Shown here in pieces: positions 1-11,532 of a DNA stretch of 64,000 bases. The notes under the pieces are model-generated. The model worked only from the letters and a program-made list of their open reading frames with translations, did no database searches and was not told the DNA's origin. This DNA comes from Archivesica marissinica (taxonomy: Eukaryota > Mollusca > Bivalvia > Venerida > Vesicomyidae). The position numbers and the translations under genes were made by a program. Positions within the stretch are counted from its first letter, which is position 1, and the number at the start of each line of letters is the position of its first letter. The stretch spans positions 79,071,536 to 79,135,535 of the forward strand of contig CM026387.1 in NCBI GenBank assembly GCA_014843695.1, given 5' to 3'.

Positions 1-220
1 AAATAATGCACGACCTTGCTATCGTATGCATACGTTTCGGGGCATTTTGTATTGCAAATTTAATCACAGTTTCTAAATATTCACACCAGTTAAATGTCAA
101 GATGGTTAACCTTGTTATTGATAGTGCTTAGAAATTAATTATAACGATGAATAAACGGACACTGTCTTATTAGATTGATGTGATTGAGATATAGTTGATT
201 GCTATACATTTCGTATACAA

Positions 221-591
<371 letters not shown>

Positions 592-840
592 TGCAATAAA
601 TGACATTACTACATAATTCAGTTGCTTGCTTAGCGATCCCTGGATGCAGTTATTTCGAGAACATACATAAAAGTGTGGGTCTTTGGACCTGTATATTAAT
701 TAGCACAAATGCATACACAATGAGTTTTATATATTTAATGAGACCACCTGGCCTGGAGGTTATAACACTTCTCCAATCACAAGCCCAATCCCATCCTACT
801 GATTGGTTCAGCTGACAGTAAAACACGCACTATTGTATAC

Positions 841-1063
841 AAATTTATTTAGCTCGATTGCGAAACAAGTTCTTACAACTTATATTATCACTCTCGAGAC
901 CAATATTCCTGATGGAATCTATCGCCACGAGGGAGAGAGAAGAGGCAATGTGGAATTTAAATGCCTTGCCTAAGGGCACAATCGTAACGGCTCCAGCGGG
1001 GCTCGAACTCGGAGCCTTTCGCACCTGAAGCGAACACGCTACAACTGCGTTATCACGACTTCC
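841..1063 (-). mobile_element. SINE family B, near full length
   Basis: Read on the minus strand, it has a tRNA-like head with a GTTCGAGCCCC B box, then TGTGCCCTTAGGCAAGGCAT, a CCTCGTGGCGAT core, and the tail ACTTGTTTCGCAATCGAGCT followed by A/T-rich sequence. Its sister copy is at 12269-12484. Confidence 0.85.
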
Positions 1064-1091
1064 ACGCAATCGACCATTCCAATCACATGCA

Positions 1092-1165
1092 TTTTTATTT
1101 GTTTATTTAAGCTTATTTAACTTCGCTACCGATTGTCCATTTGAGCGACGGGTCGGTGCGGACCG
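1092..1165 (-). mobile_element. 3' tail fragment of a C/D-type SINE
   Basis: TTCGCTACCGATTGTCCATT resembles the reverse complement of the C/D tail (GGCAACCGGTAGCGACG). No head or body remains. Confidence 0.45.
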
Positions 1166-1296
1166 GTGTCTAATGTTGTTAAAACGTGTGGCCCAAACCA
1201 TATGTATTATCATGCTATGTATTGTATCGTTATGTGTATGACATATTTACTATTGATTTGCAATAAAACATCATTTAACAAAAATAAGCGACTGGC

Positions 1297-1467
1297 AGGT
1301 TACCTAAGTACACCTATTGTATTGCATTTGTTCATTACATTAAAATTAAACATACAATGATATACGTGGAAGACAATTAGAAACGAAATTAGGATTACTT
1401 AATATTGTTGTATACGATTTAATCTGGGGACACAGGCTACAACTTATGATAACAGTTTTAACAGCCC
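1297..1467 (-). repeat. Dispersed repeat I, minus copy
   Basis: Its reverse complement aligns along most of its length with 10163-10345; shared words include CCCAGATTAAATCGTATACA and CACGTAT(A/T)TCATTGTATG. No reading frame or terminal repeat was recognised. Confidence 0.7.
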
Positions 1468-1476
1468 TCCCACCCC

Positions 1477-1612
1477 ATTTCCTGGGAAGATTCCAGCGGT
1501 TAAACAACCTCCATAAGAAACATTTTCATATAAAGAGACACTTTAACCCGTAACAATCAGTGATGATAGGTTACAGTGGTATAAAGTCAGCGACCTTAAC
1601 CACTCGACCATT
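1477..1612 (-). mobile_element. SINE family D, 5' part, joined head-to-head to a C SINE
   Basis: It carries the minus-strand words CAGCGACCTTAACCACTCGA (tRNA-like A box) and CCTGGGAAGATTCCAGCGGT. It abuts the truncated tRNA head of the family C copy at 1613. Confidence 0.75.
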
Positions 1613-1870
1613 GCTGGACTGGTAATCCAGGGATCGCAGGTTCGATCCCCCGTCTGACCCTAATAAAATTAACAGTCTTTCAGATGGGACGTTAAACCGA
1701 GGTCTCGTGTCTGTGCTTTACACCGTGCACGTAAAAGAACCGGAGGAGACTTTGAAATGGGTCTCTGTCTGTATCATGCACTATCCTCCAAAATCTAAAA
1801 TGACTAATCTCTTCAGGAGGCGTCGCTCATATGGGCAACCGGTAGCGACGATACATACACGTCAAAAATA
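1613..1870 (+). mobile_element. SINE family C, 5' truncated within its head
   Basis: It begins inside the anticodon arm (CTGGACTGGTAATCCAGG) and keeps the B box GGTTCGATCCC. It then has GATGGGACGTTAAACCGAGG, GCACGTAAAAGAACC and the tail GGGCAACCGGTAGCGACGAT. The central GACGTTAAACCGAGGT block resembles a conserved core shared by several animal SINE superfamilies (Deu-type). Confidence 0.85.
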
Positions 1871-2397
1871 AACTTGACCACGGGGGCGGACACTTGAATT
1901 TGAGATCTCAGAAACGTTTTATTACCCCTGGCATTGTTTATTTACGAAACGTACATTAAATAAAATAACCGCCATAGAAAAAGATACTGTGGAAACAATC
2001 ACTTACGGTTAATTTTAAATTCTCAGCTTCTATCTTAAGTCCTTCTGTTCTATAAATCAAGTCGGATATGGAATCCGTCAATGGCCCTGATAGTGTTGGG
2101 CCCTCCTGAGCGATAATTCCGCAGGGGTTGTTGAATTTGTATTGGTTTGTATCTCGCTTGTGAAGCCGCAATGTACGCCCATGTGAGACACTGACTGACA
2201 ATAGTGCTACAAACAATGTTGCAAATCCTCCTGAAATAGTAATATAATATATTATATATCTATATATTAATATAAAAGTAAATATGTGTGTAATGTTTTA
2301 ATACCTGCTTAACCATGTACTACTACTGAGTAGTCAAACATTTTTGATACACTTTTGTTTGTATATATAAGATCACACAAGGTGACAGAAGCTAACA

Positions 2398-2518
2398 GGA
2401 GATTCTGGAATGGATCTCTGTCTGTATCATGCACTATCCTCCAAAATCTAAAATAACTAATCTCTTCAGGAGGCGTCGCTCATATGGGCAACCGGTGGCG
2501 ACGATAAATAAACGTAAG
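2398..2518 (+). mobile_element. SINE family C, 3' half
   Basis: It starts at GGAGATTCTGGAATGG and runs to the tail GATAAATAAACGTAA. It is a 5'-truncated copy. Confidence 0.85.
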
Positions 2519-3110
2519 AACACAGAAGCTAAGATACATGCATTGAAAGTGACGTATAGCAGCCCGTGTAGGCCCTCGTCCATGTACAAGCATTATCAAT
2601 TAATTAAATAGTTCGAAAGAGTGGTGTTAAATAATAAAACATACGTATAGAAATTATTTCCATTTTTGTTTATAATAAATATCTCTCTGTTTTATATTAT
2701 TATGATTATTATCATTAAATATTAATTATTTTGCTTTCATTGAAAGTGATAAACTTGAATGACAATGACTGTTTCAAGATAATGTTATATTATTGTTTAA
2801 CTGTCTATAAATAACTCACAGAATCTCCAAATGGTCATTTATTTATTTTTGGATGAAGCAAAAATCCTATCTTAAACATTAGTCTTATCCATTGAATCAC
2901 TACGAAAGCATACGGAAAAAGGCCCCTCCTTTGACTTATTATGATCTCGACGATTTGACTGAATTTTACAAACCTATTCAAGCATTATAACATCCTAGTC
3001 AAACGAAAGCACAACTGTATCATTAAACTTACGTGGCATAGATTGTGTATTCGCATAGCTCGTTATTTACAGTAGGCCTATATTTAATGTTGGTATATAT
3101 CAATCAGTGA
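2519..3110. other. AT-rich unique DNA, nothing recognised
   Basis: Low-complexity AT-rich sequence with no supported gene, RNA or repeat. Confidence 0.6.
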
Positions 3111-3116
3111 ATGTGT

Positions 3117-3390
3117 GTTTTACGTTTATTGTTCGTCGCTACTGGTTGCCCATATGAGCGACTCCTCCTGAAGAGATTAGTCATTTTAGATTTGTGGAGG
3201 ATATATATAGACCCATTCCAGAGTCTCCTCTGGTCCTTTTACGTGTACGTGTACAGCACCGACACGAGACCTCGGTTTAAAGTCCCATCTGACTGTTAAT
3301 TTTATTAGGGTCAGACAGGGGATATAACCTGCGATCCATGGATTACAAGTCCAACATGTTACCACTGGACTACAGGTCCATCTGTCTGAG
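3117..3390 (-). mobile_element. SINE family C, full length but diverged
   Basis: The reverse complement shows the head (GTGGTAACATGTTGGACT), a damaged B box, the GTTTAA.CCGAGGTCTCGTGT-type core and the tail ending in CGTAAA. It is older than the copy at 40043. Confidence 0.85.
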
Positions 3391-3925
3391 ATGTGTGATA
3401 TGTTTTAAATAGTAAAATTAACTTCGTACTTACTTAAAACGTTTCTTAACGTGACAGACATTTTAAAGATAAATATGTAAATGCGAAAATTAAATATTAA
3501 TTTAATAAATGTTTAGTTAACATAAATTCCGTTTGACTTTATACTAACTTAGTATTTACTTATATATCAATCGTTGGGGGAATATTCCATTGCACATTCA
3601 TCTTTAGGATCCCGGATTTTCTTCATCTAGGATAGTCTTGAATCTATAAACACAGGTTTATACCCTATGACCTGTAGAGGGTTGATTGTTTCGATTCCCA
3701 CCAGGATATGCACATTTTCAGAGTTACTGATTGTACCCCGTATTGCATCATGTGAATGAATATACATTTATTACTTTCGAATAGTTGAATGATATACATT
3801 ACACCTCATTTGCGTCAAGAGACTATTTCTTCTAAAATACTAAAATAAACAACAAAAACACTGTCGCCTCGCTTCTTTTTTTATTAAATTAAATATTGGC
3901 ACGTTGCCATCAATCTGAATAAATC
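3391..3925. other. AT-rich unique DNA, nothing recognised
   Basis: No supported gene or repeat. Short A/T runs lie near 3875. Confidence 0.55.
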
Positions 3926-4490
3926 CACAGGAACTTGAAATTGTATCCATAAGCCACCAAAGGTCTCGTATCTCTATCCTAGGACACCCCCTCTATTAAA
4001 ACAAGATTTTTGAATAGAGTGGGTGTCCTAGGATAGAGGTACGAAGTCACCAAAGGTCTCCAAATGTCTCGTATCTCTATCCTAGGACACCCCCCCCCTC
4101 TATTAAAAAAAGGAATTTTTAATAGAGGGGGTGTCCTAGGATAGAGGTACGAAGCCACCAAAGGTCTATAAAGGTCTCGTATCTCTATCCTAGGACACCC
4201 CCCCCCATCTATTAAAAAAAGAATTTTTAATAGAGTGGGTGTCCTAGGATAGAGGTACGAAGCCACCAAAGGTCTCGAAAGGTCTCGTTTCTCTATCCTA
4301 GGAGAAGTTTTAATAGAGGGGGGGTCCTAGGATAGAGGTACGAAGCCACCAAAGGTCTCCAAAGGTCTCGTATCTCTATCCTAGGACCCCCCCCACTCAA
4401 TTAAAAAAAAGAATTTTAATAGAGGGGTGTGTCCTAGGATAGAGGTACGAGACCTTTGGCGGGTTATGGATGCAATTTCAAGTTCCTGTG
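3926..4490. mobile_element. Foldback element with five tandem hairpin units
   Basis: The outer ends are inverted repeats: CACAGGAACTTGAAATTG at the left, CAATTTCAAGTTCCTGTG at the right, continuing inward to about 60 bp with a few mismatches. The flanks ATAAATC and ATTAATC may be a decayed target duplication. Inside are five near-palindromes: 3967-4043, 4070-4151, 4178-4259, 4286-4342 and 4369-4449. Each has arms TCTATCCTAGGACACCC and GGGTGTCCTAGGATAGA or a close variant, around an A/T-rich loop with a variable poly-C run. They are separated by CCACCAAAGGTCT spacers. No coding sequence is present. It resembles a non-autonomous foldback or MITE whose core multiplied. Confidence 0.8.
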
Positions 4491-4763
4491 ATTAATCTCT
4501 CTATAAACCCTATATAGTTACCCATAGCACTACCATGTAAAATACTGTATTTCAAAGTATTTGTTTCAGTGGGTCAATATCTAGCACATCGTAGAAGACA
4601 TAAGCGACATAGTTAGTTGTGTGTGACGTAACGGATCGATACAGAGAGTTTTGCTGATATTGACTATAAAATATAGATTTTGGGGGCATACTAAACACAT
4701 GTTCAATCAATTGCGAAACGTCTTCGTCGCCTTTTAAAATGATTTCAAGTGTTTACGTAGGAA

Positions 4764-4940
4764 TTCTTAGTTTACATGTGTCAGTAACTCGAAATATTTG
4801 GGGAGTATGGGATGGATGGGTGAAGGTCACTGAGGGGGAACCTCAAAACAGTTCTTAGTTTACATGTGTCAGTAACTCGACATATTTGGGGAGTATGGAT
4901 GGATGGGTGAAGGTCACTGAGGGGGAATCTCAAAACAGTT
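4764..4940. repeat. 88-bp direct duplication
   Basis: TTCTTAGTTTACATGTGTCA begins both copies (4764 and 4852). They differ at a few positions. Confidence 0.9.
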
Positions 4941-5150
4941 CAATTCATAGAGGGTTTTTTTGCACACGTGCCAGAAACTAATCTCATCGGTATATATAAT
5001 GACCAAAGTATTGAAACTAATCTAGTTACGTCAACTTCAAGTTTCATGTAATTTTAACTGAAAACTATAACGTATTTCTGCTGCTGATATTTTTCGTTTA
5101 TACCATACATACGTATCTGCAATTGTAATACTGCCTATAATACCCTATCT

Positions 5151-5392
5151 GTCCTATTAGCACAGTGGCTAGCGCGCTCGCCTCTCACCAATGCACACAT
5201 GGTTCGATCCTCGAACCGAGGCGTATGTGAACTGGTATGATCGCCAAATCGGACAGGTGGGTTTTCTCCGGGTATTCTGGTTTCTGCCCACACGAATGAC
5301 CACATTTACGCATTCATCCGCACCAATGAGAGTGAGTAATATAAGTTAGTAAAACTTGTTTCGCAATCGTTGTAAATAAATAACGTTTAAAA
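5151..5392 (+). mobile_element. SINE family A, full length
   Basis: It has a tRNA-like head (TAGCACAGTGGCTAGCGCGC, B box GGTTCGATCCTCG), then GGTGGGTTTTCTCCGGGTA, an AGAGTGAGTAATATAAGTT block and the tail ACTTGTTTCGCAATCGTTGT. The TCTCCGGGTA...GGTTTC block resembles the conserved central domain of V/Nin-type animal SINEs. Confidence 0.85.
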
Positions 5393-5404
5393 TTATAGAG
5401 GGTT

Positions 5405-5590
5405 ATTCAACATTCACTAGATGTATTACGCATGGATGTTTACATTATTTTGTGAGGTCAACAAACCGCGTATACGACGTTTGTTTATAAGTTGAAATGC
5501 TCAGTAATTGAAGAATCTATTTGGAAAAGAAGTATACCATATAATAGAAAAGTACATTCTGTAGACATTTGTGTTTTCACTGATGGATTA
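5405..5590 (+). mobile_element. Partial copy of the TTAA-flanked element
   Basis: GTCAACAAACCGCGTATACG and CCATATAATAGAAAAGTACA match the complete copy at 48754-49279 in the same orientation. The left part and the right terminal bases are missing. Confidence 0.8.
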
Positions 5591-5828
5591 ATTTTGTCTA
5601 GAGTCAGGAAGCTTCATCTTGAAACAATTGATCGCCGAATTTTCGAGCATAGTTGTTGTATGTCTGCTCCCAATTAGGGCCTGGTATAGTATAATATACA
5701 CTGTAGACACACATAGAATATTATATTGTATACTATTATATTCAACCAACACATACAGAGTCTGGCTAATTTCTTATGTCATGATACAAATACAATGTAG
5801 TTGAAAACATGGGAAATTGTGTGTTATA

Positions 5829-6080
5829 CGTTTATTTATCGTCGCTACCGGTTGCCCATATGAGCGACGCCTCCTGAAGAGATTAATCATTTTATATTGA
5901 GGAGGATGGAGCAATGATACAGACAGAGACCCATTCCAGAGTCTCCTCTGTTTTCTTTACGTGCACGGTGTACAGCACCTACACTAGACCTCGGTTTAAC
6001 GTCCCATCTGAAATACTGTTTATTTTATTAGGACCAGACAGGGGATCGAACCTTGTAGAATCCTAGATTTTATACACTGG
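5829..6080 (-). mobile_element. SINE family C, head degraded
   Basis: A clear minus-strand tail (TTTATCGTCGCTACCGGTTG) and GACCTCGGTTTAACGTCCCA core, but the tRNA head beyond GGGGATCGAACC is scrambled. Confidence 0.8.
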
Positions 6081-6227
6081 TCTTCCTGTCATTGGACAAG
6101 TTCTGGATACTCTGGATATGCAAAATACAATATAATAAAGGGATATCATTTTAAAAACAGTGGACAACATGGCGCTGTGGTTCATTGATACTGTACGTTC
6201 TTTTATCTTCCTCTGGCATTTTAAACT

Positions 6228-6412
6228 TTATTTATTTTACAACGATTGCGAAGCAAGTTCTAACAACTTAAATTAATCACTCTCGTTGGCGCGGTTGTTG
6301 TAATTCGTGTGGGAGGAAACCGGAGTACCCGGAGAAACCCCACCTGTCCGATCTGGCGACCACCATCTCGCATACTTCCCGGTCCGAGGATCGAATCGCC
6401 GTACAGGAGTGT
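6228..6412 (-). mobile_element. SINE family A, head lost next to a (CAGA)n tract
   Basis: The minus-strand tail ACAACGATTGCGAAGCAAGT, the CCGGAGTACCCGGAGAAACC core and CCCGGTCCGAGGATCGAA are present. The A-box part is replaced by a tetranucleotide run. Confidence 0.85.
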
Positions 6413-6413
<1 letters not shown>

Positions 6414-6446
<33 letters not shown>

Positions 6447-6447
6447 T
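6414..6447. repeat. (GACA)n microsatellite
   Basis: About eight tandem tetranucleotides at the broken 5' end of the neighbouring SINE. Confidence 0.9.
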
Positions 6448-6549
6448 AAAGAGACAATTATAAGTATGCACTTCCTTCGAAAGGAAAATAATATGTTATA
6501 TATTTCGGGTTTTACGCCTGCATCAGCACCATTTCGGGTTATATCGCCG

Positions 6550-6751
6550 GCGGGCAGTTTACTTAACAACACCTTTCCTGGGCAGGCAGCGGTTAACCAG
6601 TACTTGGGTGCACCAAGCTCCGTAAGAAACTGCCAACATTTTCATATAAATGAGACACGGCCTGAGCGGGGCTCTAACCCGTGACCATCAGTGATCATAT
6701 GTTACAGTGGTATACAAGTCAGCGACCTTAACGACACGACCACGGTGGCGG
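6550..6751 (-). mobile_element. SINE family D, tail truncated
   Basis: Minus-strand head (GTCAGCGACCTTAACGACAC), CGGGGCTCTAACCCGTGACC around a damaged B box, and body words CCGTAAGAAACTGCCAAC and CACCTTTCCTGGGCAGGC. Confidence 0.85.
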
Positions 6752-6774
6752 ATGAAAGGAAAATAAACAATCCC

Positions 6775-6872
6775 AATGAATGACCACATATACGCTTTCA
6801 TCCGCGCCAACGAGAGTGATTAATATAAGTTGTTAAAACTTGCTTCCCCATCGTTGTAAAATAAATAAAGTA
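6775..6872 (+). mobile_element. SINE family A, 3' fragment
   Basis: It runs from GAATGACCACATATACGC to TCGTTGTAAAATAAATAAAG. The head and core are missing. Confidence 0.85.
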
Positions 6873-7153
6873 TATAAAAAAAACAAAAAAAACAACAACC
6901 CCAAAACAACATTTCCAGCGGAAAACATACTATGATTTGTCATGTCATATTTATTTTGAGACGACCCCATAAATGTGTACATGCAAACATACATGCATCC
7001 GGTACTGCCTAAATCACATTGCGCACATCCATGCATATGTTTAGTGCCGATATGTGGCCTATGGACCAATCGTAGATGATGTGTTTTTCATCACATCATA
7101 TAAAGAGATTGTTACCGGATATTCCGGTTGCGTCATTCTTTTGTTCGACAATT

Positions 7154-8153
7154 NNNNNNNNNNNNNNNNNNNNNNNNNNNNNNNNNNNNNNNNNNNNNNN
7201 NNNNNNNNNNNNNNNNNNNNNNNNNNNNNNNNNNNNNNNNNNNNNNNNNNNNNNNNNNNNNNNNNNNNNNNNNNNNNNNNNNNNNNNNNNNNNNNNNNNN
7301 NNNNNNNNNNNNNNNNNNNNNNNNNNNNNNNNNNNNNNNNNNNNNNNNNNNNNNNNNNNNNNNNNNNNNNNNNNNNNNNNNNNNNNNNNNNNNNNNNNNN
7401 NNNNNNNNNNNNNNNNNNNNNNNNNNNNNNNNNNNNNNNNNNNNNNNNNNNNNNNNNNNNNNNNNNNNNNNNNNNNNNNNNNNNNNNNNNNNNNNNNNNN
7501 NNNNNNNNNNNNNNNNNNNNNNNNNNNNNNNNNNNNNNNNNNNNNNNNNNNNNNNNNNNNNNNNNNNNNNNNNNNNNNNNNNNNNNNNNNNNNNNNNNNN
7601 NNNNNNNNNNNNNNNNNNNNNNNNNNNNNNNNNNNNNNNNNNNNNNNNNNNNNNNNNNNNNNNNNNNNNNNNNNNNNNNNNNNNNNNNNNNNNNNNNNNN
7701 NNNNNNNNNNNNNNNNNNNNNNNNNNNNNNNNNNNNNNNNNNNNNNNNNNNNNNNNNNNNNNNNNNNNNNNNNNNNNNNNNNNNNNNNNNNNNNNNNNNN
7801 NNNNNNNNNNNNNNNNNNNNNNNNNNNNNNNNNNNNNNNNNNNNNNNNNNNNNNNNNNNNNNNNNNNNNNNNNNNNNNNNNNNNNNNNNNNNNNNNNNNN
7901 NNNNNNNNNNNNNNNNNNNNNNNNNNNNNNNNNNNNNNNNNNNNNNNNNNNNNNNNNNNNNNNNNNNNNNNNNNNNNNNNNNNNNNNNNNNNNNNNNNNN
8001 NNNNNNNNNNNNNNNNNNNNNNNNNNNNNNNNNNNNNNNNNNNNNNNNNNNNNNNNNNNNNNNNNNNNNNNNNNNNNNNNNNNNNNNNNNNNNNNNNNNN
8101 NNNNNNNNNNNNNNNNNNNNNNNNNNNNNNNNNNNNNNNNNNNNNNNNNNNNN
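7154..8153. other. Assembly gap, 1000 N
   Basis: Exactly 1000 N, almost certainly a placeholder of unknown true length. Open frames crossing it have no meaning. Confidence 0.98.
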
Positions 8154-8329
8154 TAAATGCACAGTAGTGGAAAACGCTATTTCAAAACAGACATCATAAG
8201 TCTTCCCAACTCTAACTTTATTTCTTTTTAAATTTGCATATTTATAACAAAGAATTGCGCCAGAAATATGATACCCTAGCTATCCGATGTGCTTTAAAAT
8301 CCTCTACACACCCACGCAAATGAAAGACT

Positions 8330-8431
8330 GCCTGGCGGGTGGTATTGCAAGTAGGAAGGACGGGCAGGCGGGCGGGCGGGATTGCACGTAGGACAGACGG
8401 ACTGGCGGGCGATAGGACGGGCGGGGGAGTA
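8330..8431. repeat. Degenerate GGC/GGA-rich tandem tract
   Basis: Repeated GGCGGGCGGG and TAGGA(A/C)GGACGG words give strong G/C strand asymmetry in an otherwise AT-rich neighbourhood. Confidence 0.6.
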
Positions 8432-8722
8432 CTATTCGGGGCATGTTTAACATATAAGTTGAAATATTGACATGAATTGAATTAGAATGTTCACATAGCG
8501 TATGATATTATTGCTATATAATAGCTAACTCAATTGTTATACATAGGGGTGCGTATATGTTCGTATACAGAAGACGACATAGTTTACATAATGTGTTGCA
8601 AAGTCACATTATATCGGGTTTAAAATGTGTTTATAAGATCTATATAGGCAATAAGCAATCGATAATGCAGTCGTATAATGTACACATGTATGGTAGTCTC
8701 AATGCTTGCTGTTCATTATCAC

Positions 8723-9348
8723 TGTTCTCCGTGCCTTGTTAAGAGTTGTTCTCCGTGCCTTGTTAAGAGTTGTTCTCCTTGCCATGTTAAGAGTTGTTCT
8801 CCATGCCTTGTTAAGAGTTGTTCTCCTTGCCATGTTAAGAGTTGTTCTCCATGCCTTGTTAAGAGTTGTTCTCCGTGCCATGTTAGGAGTTGTTCTCCGT
8901 GCCTTGTTAAGAGTTGTTCTCCGTGCCTTGTTAAGAGTTGTTCTCCATGCCTTGTTAAGAGTTGTTCTTCATGCCATGTTAAGAGTTGTTCTCCATGCCT
9001 TGTTAAGAGTTGTTCTCCATGCCATGTTAAGAGTTGTTCTCCGTGCCTTGTTAAGAGTTGTTCTCCGTGCCTTGTTAAGAGTTGTTCTCCATGCGTTGTT
9101 AAGAGTTGTTCTCCATGCCTTGTTAAGAGTTGTTCTCCGTGCCTTGTTAAGAGTTGTTCTCCATGCCTTGTTAAGAGTTGTTCTCCGTGCCATGTTAAGA
9201 GTTGTTCTCCATGCCTTGTTAAGAGTTGTTCTCCATGCCTTGTTAAGAGTTGTTCTCCGTGCCATGTTAAGAGTTGTTCTCCATGCCATGTTAAGAGTAG
9301 TTCTCCGTGCCATGTTAAGAGTAGTTCTCCGTGCCATGTTAAGAGTTA
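8723..9348. repeat. 24-bp minisatellite, about 26 copies
   Basis: The unit contains GTTGTTCTCCGTGCCTTGTT plus AAGA, with C/T and G/A variants. The 24-bp period leaves several frames open on both strands (an SCSPCLVK octapeptide on plus), but nothing suggests translation. Confidence 0.95.
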
Positions 9349-9424
9349 AGAGCCTCCGTGACCAGATTGTTGTGGTACTTATTTCGAATAATGATCCGAT
9401 ATGATACAGATGATCAAGATAATT

Positions 9425-9519
9425 AAAACGAGCCTCCGTGACCAAAACGAGCCTCCGTGACCAAAACGAGCCTCCGTGACCAAAACGAGCCTCCGTGACC
9501 AAAACGAGCCTCCGTGACC
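9425..9519. repeat. 19-bp tandem repeat, five copies
   Basis: CGAGCCTCCGTGACCAAAA is repeated five times. The same GAGCCTCCGTGACCA word also follows the previous array at 9350, so the two are linked. Confidence 0.95.
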
Positions 9520-9550
9520 AAATTGTTATGGTCGTTGCCCTTCACCGCCT

Positions 9551-9797
9551 TCAAACTTTATTTATATTACAACGATTCCGAAGCAAGCTTTAACAACTTA
9601 TATGAATCACTCTCGTTGGCGCAGATGAAAGCGTAAATGTGGTCATTCGTGTGTGAGGAAACCGGAGTACCCGGAGAAAACCCACCTGTCCGATCTCGCG
9701 ACCACCGTACCATCTCACGTACTTCCAGGTCCGAGGATCGAACCCGTGTTGCATTGGTGAGAAGCGAGCGCGCTAACCACTCCGCTAATCGGACAGC
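9551..9797 (-). mobile_element. SINE family A, full length
   Basis: A complete minus-strand copy from tail (ACAACGATTCCGAAGCAAGC) to tRNA head (GCGCTAACCACTCCGCTAAT). The B box is slightly damaged. Confidence 0.9.
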
Positions 9798-9962
9798 CTG
9801 CTTCGAATCCCACTAAGAATGTTGACTTCAATCATGTGAGGAAGCTATTCGTCTTACCTGGGTGACCGTCCGTACCTGATACTGTACGACGGGCACCCGA
9901 TGTCTTCTTCAACCAATAATAGAGTACGGGTCGCCGTAGTTTATGGTGCGACTATAAACGCC

Positions 9963-10090
9963 AGGCTGTCCGATTAGAGCAATGGTTAACGCGCTCGCTT
10001 CTCACCAATGCAACCCGGATTCGATCCTCGGACGGGGAAGTATGTGAAATGGAACGGTGGTCGCCATATCGAACAAGAGGGTTTTTTCTA
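9963..10090 (+). mobile_element. SINE family A, 5' half
   Basis: Head GCTGTCCGATTAGAGCAATG through GGTCGCCATATCGAACAAGA, truncated at the central block. 3' truncation is unusual for a retroposon, so a later deletion is likely. Confidence 0.85.
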
Positions 10091-10162
10091 TGCCTTTAGA
10101 TAATAATGCAAAAGTTGGACGTTGACTATTATTGGAAAAGTTAGGAATGTTTGTTTTAATAA

Positions 10163-10345
10163 TGGGGGAGGGCTGTAAATAATGTTGTCATAACTTGTGG
10201 CCCCCAACGCATTTGCTTTTTTCCCCAGATTAAATCGTATACAACAATATACTAATTAATCCTAGTTTAATTTCTAATTTTTTCCCACGTATTTCATTGT
10301 ATGTGTAATTGTAATGCAATGTATGAAAACAATGCTATACAATAT
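10163..10345 (+). repeat. Dispersed repeat I, plus copy
   Basis: Matches 1297-1467 in inverse orientation and 49334-49515 more weakly. It holds GGCTGTAAATAATG, ACTTGTGGCCC and CCAGATTAAATCGTATACAA. Confidence 0.7.
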
Positions 10346-10732
10346 GATTAAATTAATCATTGTATATATAATTGTAATGTAATGTATGAAAATAAAGTTA
10401 TAAAATATGATTAAATTAATCAGACAGACAGACAAACATGTTCTTTTATTTCATTCAGGTACATTTAGTGTACAACATGAGGATATATAACGTAATACAC
10501 TTAAACAGATACATAATGGTCCCGATACACGAGATGGTAAACACAATTGTGATATAGTATTCCAACGTGGGGGAAAGATAGCGCTTCAACTGGAAATGTG
10601 TCTCAAGCTACGTTCCTGCATTGAAAATATGTAGCCGAATATCACAATATTTATTGCTGAGTTTGAGAATTATTGCTAAGTATTGTTAAACGTACACTGT
10701 AACATGCTATAATTAAGTTATAGTTAATAAAA

Positions 10733-10918
10733 GTCACGGGCTCGAGCCCTGCTCGGGCCGTGTCTCATTAATATGAACAAGTTGGCAGTTTCTTACAGAG
10801 ATTGGTGCACCAAGTACTGGTTAACCGCTGGAGCCTGTTCAGGAACGGTGTTTTTAAGTAAACTACCCGTTGCTCAAACGGGCAACCGATAGCGACGTTA
10901 ATGAAACTTAAATAAAAA
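10733..10918 (+). mobile_element. SINE family D, head truncated
   Basis: It begins at the B-box region (GTCACGGGCTCGAGCCCTGC) and continues through AGTTGGCAGTTTCTTACAGA to the tail GGCAACCGATAGCGACGTTA. Confidence 0.85.
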
Positions 10919-11104
10919 ACGATAAACAAGGGTATAGTGTTGAACAATATTGTTTTCCAGTAGAACATGGTTTGAAATGAGACAAAATGACAATTTAAAA
11001 ATAGTTGCTTGGATTGATATATAGCCAAAGCTATCCGTTAGTCCACCTGAAAAACAGAGTACCCAGAAAACGGGTCTATAGTAGCATAAACCTTTTTTAT
11101 AATC

Positions 11105-11532
11105 AGAGTAGCCCAACAATAGTCCAACATAACGGGACCGGAGTAGACCAACATAACGGGACCGGAGTAGTCCAACATAACGGGACCAGAATAGCCCAAC
11201 ATAACGGGACCGGAGTAGCCCAACATAACGGGGCCAGAATAGTCCAACATAACGGGACCGGAGTAGCCCAACATAACGGGGCCAGAATAGTCCAACATAA
11301 CGGGACCGGAGTAGCCCAACATAACGGGGCCAGAATAGTCCAACATAACGGGACCGGAGTAGACCAACATAACGGGACCGGAATAGCCCAACATAACGGG
11401 GCCAGAATAGCCCAACATAACGGGACCGGAGTAGCCCAACATATCGGGGCCAGAATAGTCCAACATAACGGGACCGGAGTAGACCAACATAACGGGGCCA
11501 GAATAGCCCAACATAACGGGGCCGGAGTAGCC
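11105..11532. repeat. 24-bp minisatellite, about 18 copies
   Basis: The unit contains CCCAACATAACGGGACCGGA plus GTAG; GTCC/GACC and GGGGCCAGAA variants alternate. The minus frame gives a repeated MLGYSGPV octapeptide, an artefact of the 24-bp period. Confidence 0.95.

Noticed and set aside
3979..4269. 96-codon minus frame with YLYPRTP repeats
   Set aside because: It reads through the tandem hairpins of the foldback element.
8723..9348. CRISPR-like array
   Set aside because: Copies are contiguous with no unique spacers, and the organism is a eukaryote. The same holds for every other array here.
8678..9502. Cysteine-rich octapeptide protein (SCSPCLVK)n
   Set aside because: 24-bp minisatellite with equally long frames in two other registers and on the opposite strand.
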